Below, in pieces: positions 62,198 through 64,000 of a stretch of 64,000 nucleotides of DNA. The DNA comes from Acidobacteriota bacterium (GTDB lineage Bacteria; Acidobacteriota; Terriglobia; Acidiferrales; UBA7541), in NCBI GenBank assembly GCA_013289585.1, contig JABCZR010000017.1:62001-126000 (forward strand). Direction: 5' to 3'. The translations under genes were made by a program, and so were the position numbers. How positions within the stretch are numbered: the stretch's first letter is position 1; the number at the start of each line of letters is the position of its first letter. The notes beneath the pieces were generated by a model. It was not told the origin of the DNA and did not search any database. It saw nothing but the letters and a program-made list of their open reading frames with translations.

Positions 62198-63253
62198 TCA
62201 ATCGAGTCCTAACATCCGGCGATTCGCGCGTTGATCCGCTCCTGAACTTGCGAAGTCATCGAAGCTGCTGCTCGCAGCTTGGATAATATGCCGCTGGATA
62301 AAAGGAGCCCCTTCTGTAGCACCCTGCTCGCTGCTCTTGATGCAACACTCCCATTCCAGCACCGCCCATCCGGCAAATCCATACTGCGTCAGCTTGGAAA
62401 ATATGGCGCTGAAATCAACTTGCCCGTCACCCGGCGAACGAAATCGTCCCGCCCGATTGATCCAAGACTGGTAGCCACCGTACACGCCCTGGCGGCCTGT
62501 CGGACGAAATTCCGCGTCCTTCACGTGAAACATTTTGATGCGGCTGTGATAAAGATCGATGAATTCAAGATAATCGAGCTGCTGTAGCACGAAATGACTT
62601 GGGTCAAAAAGTATGTTGCATCGCGGATGATTGCCGGCGCGCTCCAAAAACATCTCAAACGTGATTCCATCGTGCAAATCTTCGCCCGGGTGGATCTCGA
62701 AGCACAGATCCACTCCCGCTTTATCAAATGCATCGAGGATAGGACGCCAGCGCGCGGCCAGTTCTTCGAATGCGGTCTCAATCAGTCCCACGGGCCTTTG
62801 CGGCCATGGATACAAGTACGGCCACGCAAGCGCGCCGGAAAACGTAACATGCGCGTTGAGTCCTAGATGAGCGGACGCTTTCGCCGCGAGCAATAATTGT
62901 TCGACGGCCCAGGCTTGCCGCGCTCGCGGGTTGCCCCGCAGTTTCTCTGGCGCGAATCCATCGAAAGCCAAGTCGTACGGAGCGTGCACGGCCACCAACT
63001 GGCCTTGAAGATGCGTCGACAGTTCGGTGATCTCCAGACCGTGGCTCTCCACGATGCCACGAATCTCGTCGCAGTAGGTCTTGCTCTCTCCCGCTCGCTG
63101 AAGATCGAATAGGCGCACTTCCCAGCTGGGGATTTGTAAACCTTTATAGCCGAGCTGGGCGGCCCACGCAGCAATGCTATTCAAGCTGTTGAATGGCGCT
63201 GCATCGCCGGCAAACTGCGCCAGAAAAATCGCCGGTCCTTTGATCGTTTTCAT
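62198..63253 (-). CDS. sugar phosphate isomerase/epimerase (xylose-isomerase-like TIM barrel)
   Basis: About 351 residues from MKTIKGPAIFLAQF with GAGGAAATA as ribosome site. AP_endonuc_2 barrel: WAAQLGYKGLQIPSWEVRLF, ELSTHLQGQLVAVHAPYDLA, CFEIHPGEDLHDGITFEMFL with a metal-ligand Glu, NILFDPSHFVLQQLDYLEFI with Asp-His, MFHVKDAEF, VLEWECC. It probably interconverts a keto-sugar or inositol derivative. It sits between the SSS transporter and Gfo/Idh/MocA genes. Inositol- or sugar-acid catabolism is plausible. An in-frame earlier start lacks a ribosome site. Confidence 0.92.
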   Translation of the reverse strand: MKTIKGPAIFLAQFAGDAAPFNSLNSIAAWAAQLGYKGLQIPSWEVRLFDLQRAGESKTYCDEIRGIVESHGLEITELSTHLQGQLVAVHAPYDLAFDGFAPEKLRGNPRARQAWAVEQLLLAAKASAHLGLNAHVTFSGALAWPYLYPWPQRPVGLIETAFEELAARWRPILDAFDKAGVDLCFEIHPGEDLHDGITFEMFLERAGNHPRCNILFDPSHFVLQQLDYLEFIDLYHSRIKMFHVKDAEFRPTGRQGVYGGYQSWINRAGRFRSPGDGQVDFSAIFSKLTQYGFAGWAVLEWECCIKSSEQGATEGAPFIQRHIIQAASSSFDDFASSGADQRANRRMLGLD

Positions 63254-63381
63254 TATTTCCTCAACTTCAGCACCCTGCATCCTCGATGAAGTCGCTCGTA
63301 TCCGATTCCCTCGCCGCCACGATTCCGGCGCGAGACGCTACTCTACTCATTTTCAATCGCAAAGGAAATCTTCGCAGGGTA

Positions 63382-64000
63382 TTAGCCCCTAAAATACAAA
63401 TAGGCTCCCAGGATGCAGAGGATCACCAAAGCAGAAGCGCTAACCTCGCGCCAGTCCCAACTGGCGCGCGAGCTGACTTTATCTTCCGCCGTGGTGGTCT
63501 CAAACGTGAGGTTCTTGATGGCAGCGTACTTTGGCTCCGAAGTCGCGTAGCTCACGGCGACCATCACGATCGCGGAGACAAGCGTGATCAGCACGCTGAA
63601 GTATTGGAAATAGATGTTATTGACGATCCACAGGAAAGAACCGCGGGGATATCCTTTCTGAAATCCCGGCAGGCCGAGCGTGACGGGGGTGTCCACAACC
63701 ATTCGGAAAATTCCCAGCACGAAGCCGACGAGCATGGACCAAAGTGCGCCCTTTGCGTTCATCCGCTTGAAGAACACGCCCAGAAAGAACACGACAAAGA
63801 TCGGTGGGGCCAGATATCCCTGCACTGCTTGCAAATAGCCGTAGAGCCCTTGGGCATTCTTGATTACCGGAATCCACGCGAAAGCGATGAATACCATCAC
63901 CGTGGTAGCCAAGCGTCCCATGCGCACAAGTTCATGTTGCGTCGCGTCTGGTTTCCACTTCTGATACAGATCCACGGTGAAAAGCGTCGAGCACGCGTTG
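63382..64000 (-). CDS. sodium:solute symporter (SSS family), C-terminal part (5' end outside window)
   Basis: 206 residues of the C-terminal half of an SGLT-like transporter. It enters from the right edge (CSTLFTVDLYQKW), with helices TTVMVFIAFAWIPVI, YLAPPIFVVFFLGVFFKRMN, GALWSMLVGFVLGIFRMVV and a final ALVILCILGAYLYF. The pattern fits Na+/glucose-type symporters. It lies 128 nt upstream of the sugar isomerase gene on the same strand and probably supplies its substrate. Confidence 0.93.
   Translation of the reverse strand, partial: NACSTLFTVDLYQKWKPDATQHELVRMGRLATTVMVFIAFAWIPVIKNAQGLYGYLQAVQGYLAPPIFVVFFLGVFFKRMNAKGALWSMLVGFVLGIFRMVVDTPVTLGLPGFQKGYPRGSFLWIVNNIYFQYFSVLITLVSAIVMVAVSYATSEPKYAAIKNLTFETTTAEDKVSSRASWDWREVSASALVILCILGAYLYFRG

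Overview
This window most likely comes from an Acidobacteriota (Terriglobia-type) chromosome. Oar-like TonB receptors with a carboxypeptidase-regulatory N-terminus, two DUF2934 proteins, a DUF2950 remnant, a CRTAC1 (VCBS/ASPIC-UnbV) protein, a VWFA-related protein and an abundance of regulators all fit that phylum. The assignment rests on gene content only; there is no rRNA. One tRNA (Gly-GCC) is present.

Region 1 (1-3.0 kb) holds the start of a TonB receptor and a TetR/zinc alcohol dehydrogenase pair with a probable TetR operator. Region 2 (3.4-12.9 kb) is the most interesting part. It carries a GAF-sigma54 activator, two sigma54-type promoters each preceded by the same repeat-rich block, two DUF2934 genes with short companion ORFs, an RsbW-like kinase/anti-sigma protein and a decayed copy of the activator's 3' end. 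It ends in a tight operon of ECF sigma factor, STAS-TolC fusion, EmrA-like adaptor and EmrB-like transporter. The layout suggests a sigma54 to ECF cascade driving a multidrug-type efflux pump.

Region 3 (13-25.9 kb) has tRNA-Gly, MsrB, a PilZ protein, a HisC-like aminotransferase, glycogen phosphorylase, a MASE1 hybrid histidine kinase split by an in-frame amber codon, a TPR protein and a nucleoside hydrolase. Region 4 (26-33.7 kb) has a repeat-bearing spacer, a HEAT-like secreted protein, a frameshifted secreted protein, a diguanylate cyclase, a toxin-antitoxin pair with a broken toxin, a membrane protein and an exported FMN oxidase. Region 5 (33.7-46.4 kb) has a complete Oar-like TonB receptor, a CRTAC1 protein, a type III CoA-transferase and an ECF sigma/anti-sigma/unknown/CHAT-lipoprotein operon.

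Region 6 (46.6-52.9 kb) is a glycosyltransferase, methyltransferase, GT-C-like membrane protein and acyltransferase cluster. Two of its genes are disrupted and it contains leftover 3' ends of neighbouring genes, pointing to a past segmental duplication. Region 7 (52.9-64 kb) has an RND efflux pump with its adaptor, an amidohydrolase, a potassium channel, a VWA protein, a SnoaL-like protein and a sugar-type catabolic operon (SSS transporter, isomerase, Gfo/Idh/MocA oxidoreductase) that runs off the right edge.

At least five genes are interrupted by a stop, a frameshift or a deletion. Whether this is real decay or assembly error cannot be settled from the sequence alone.
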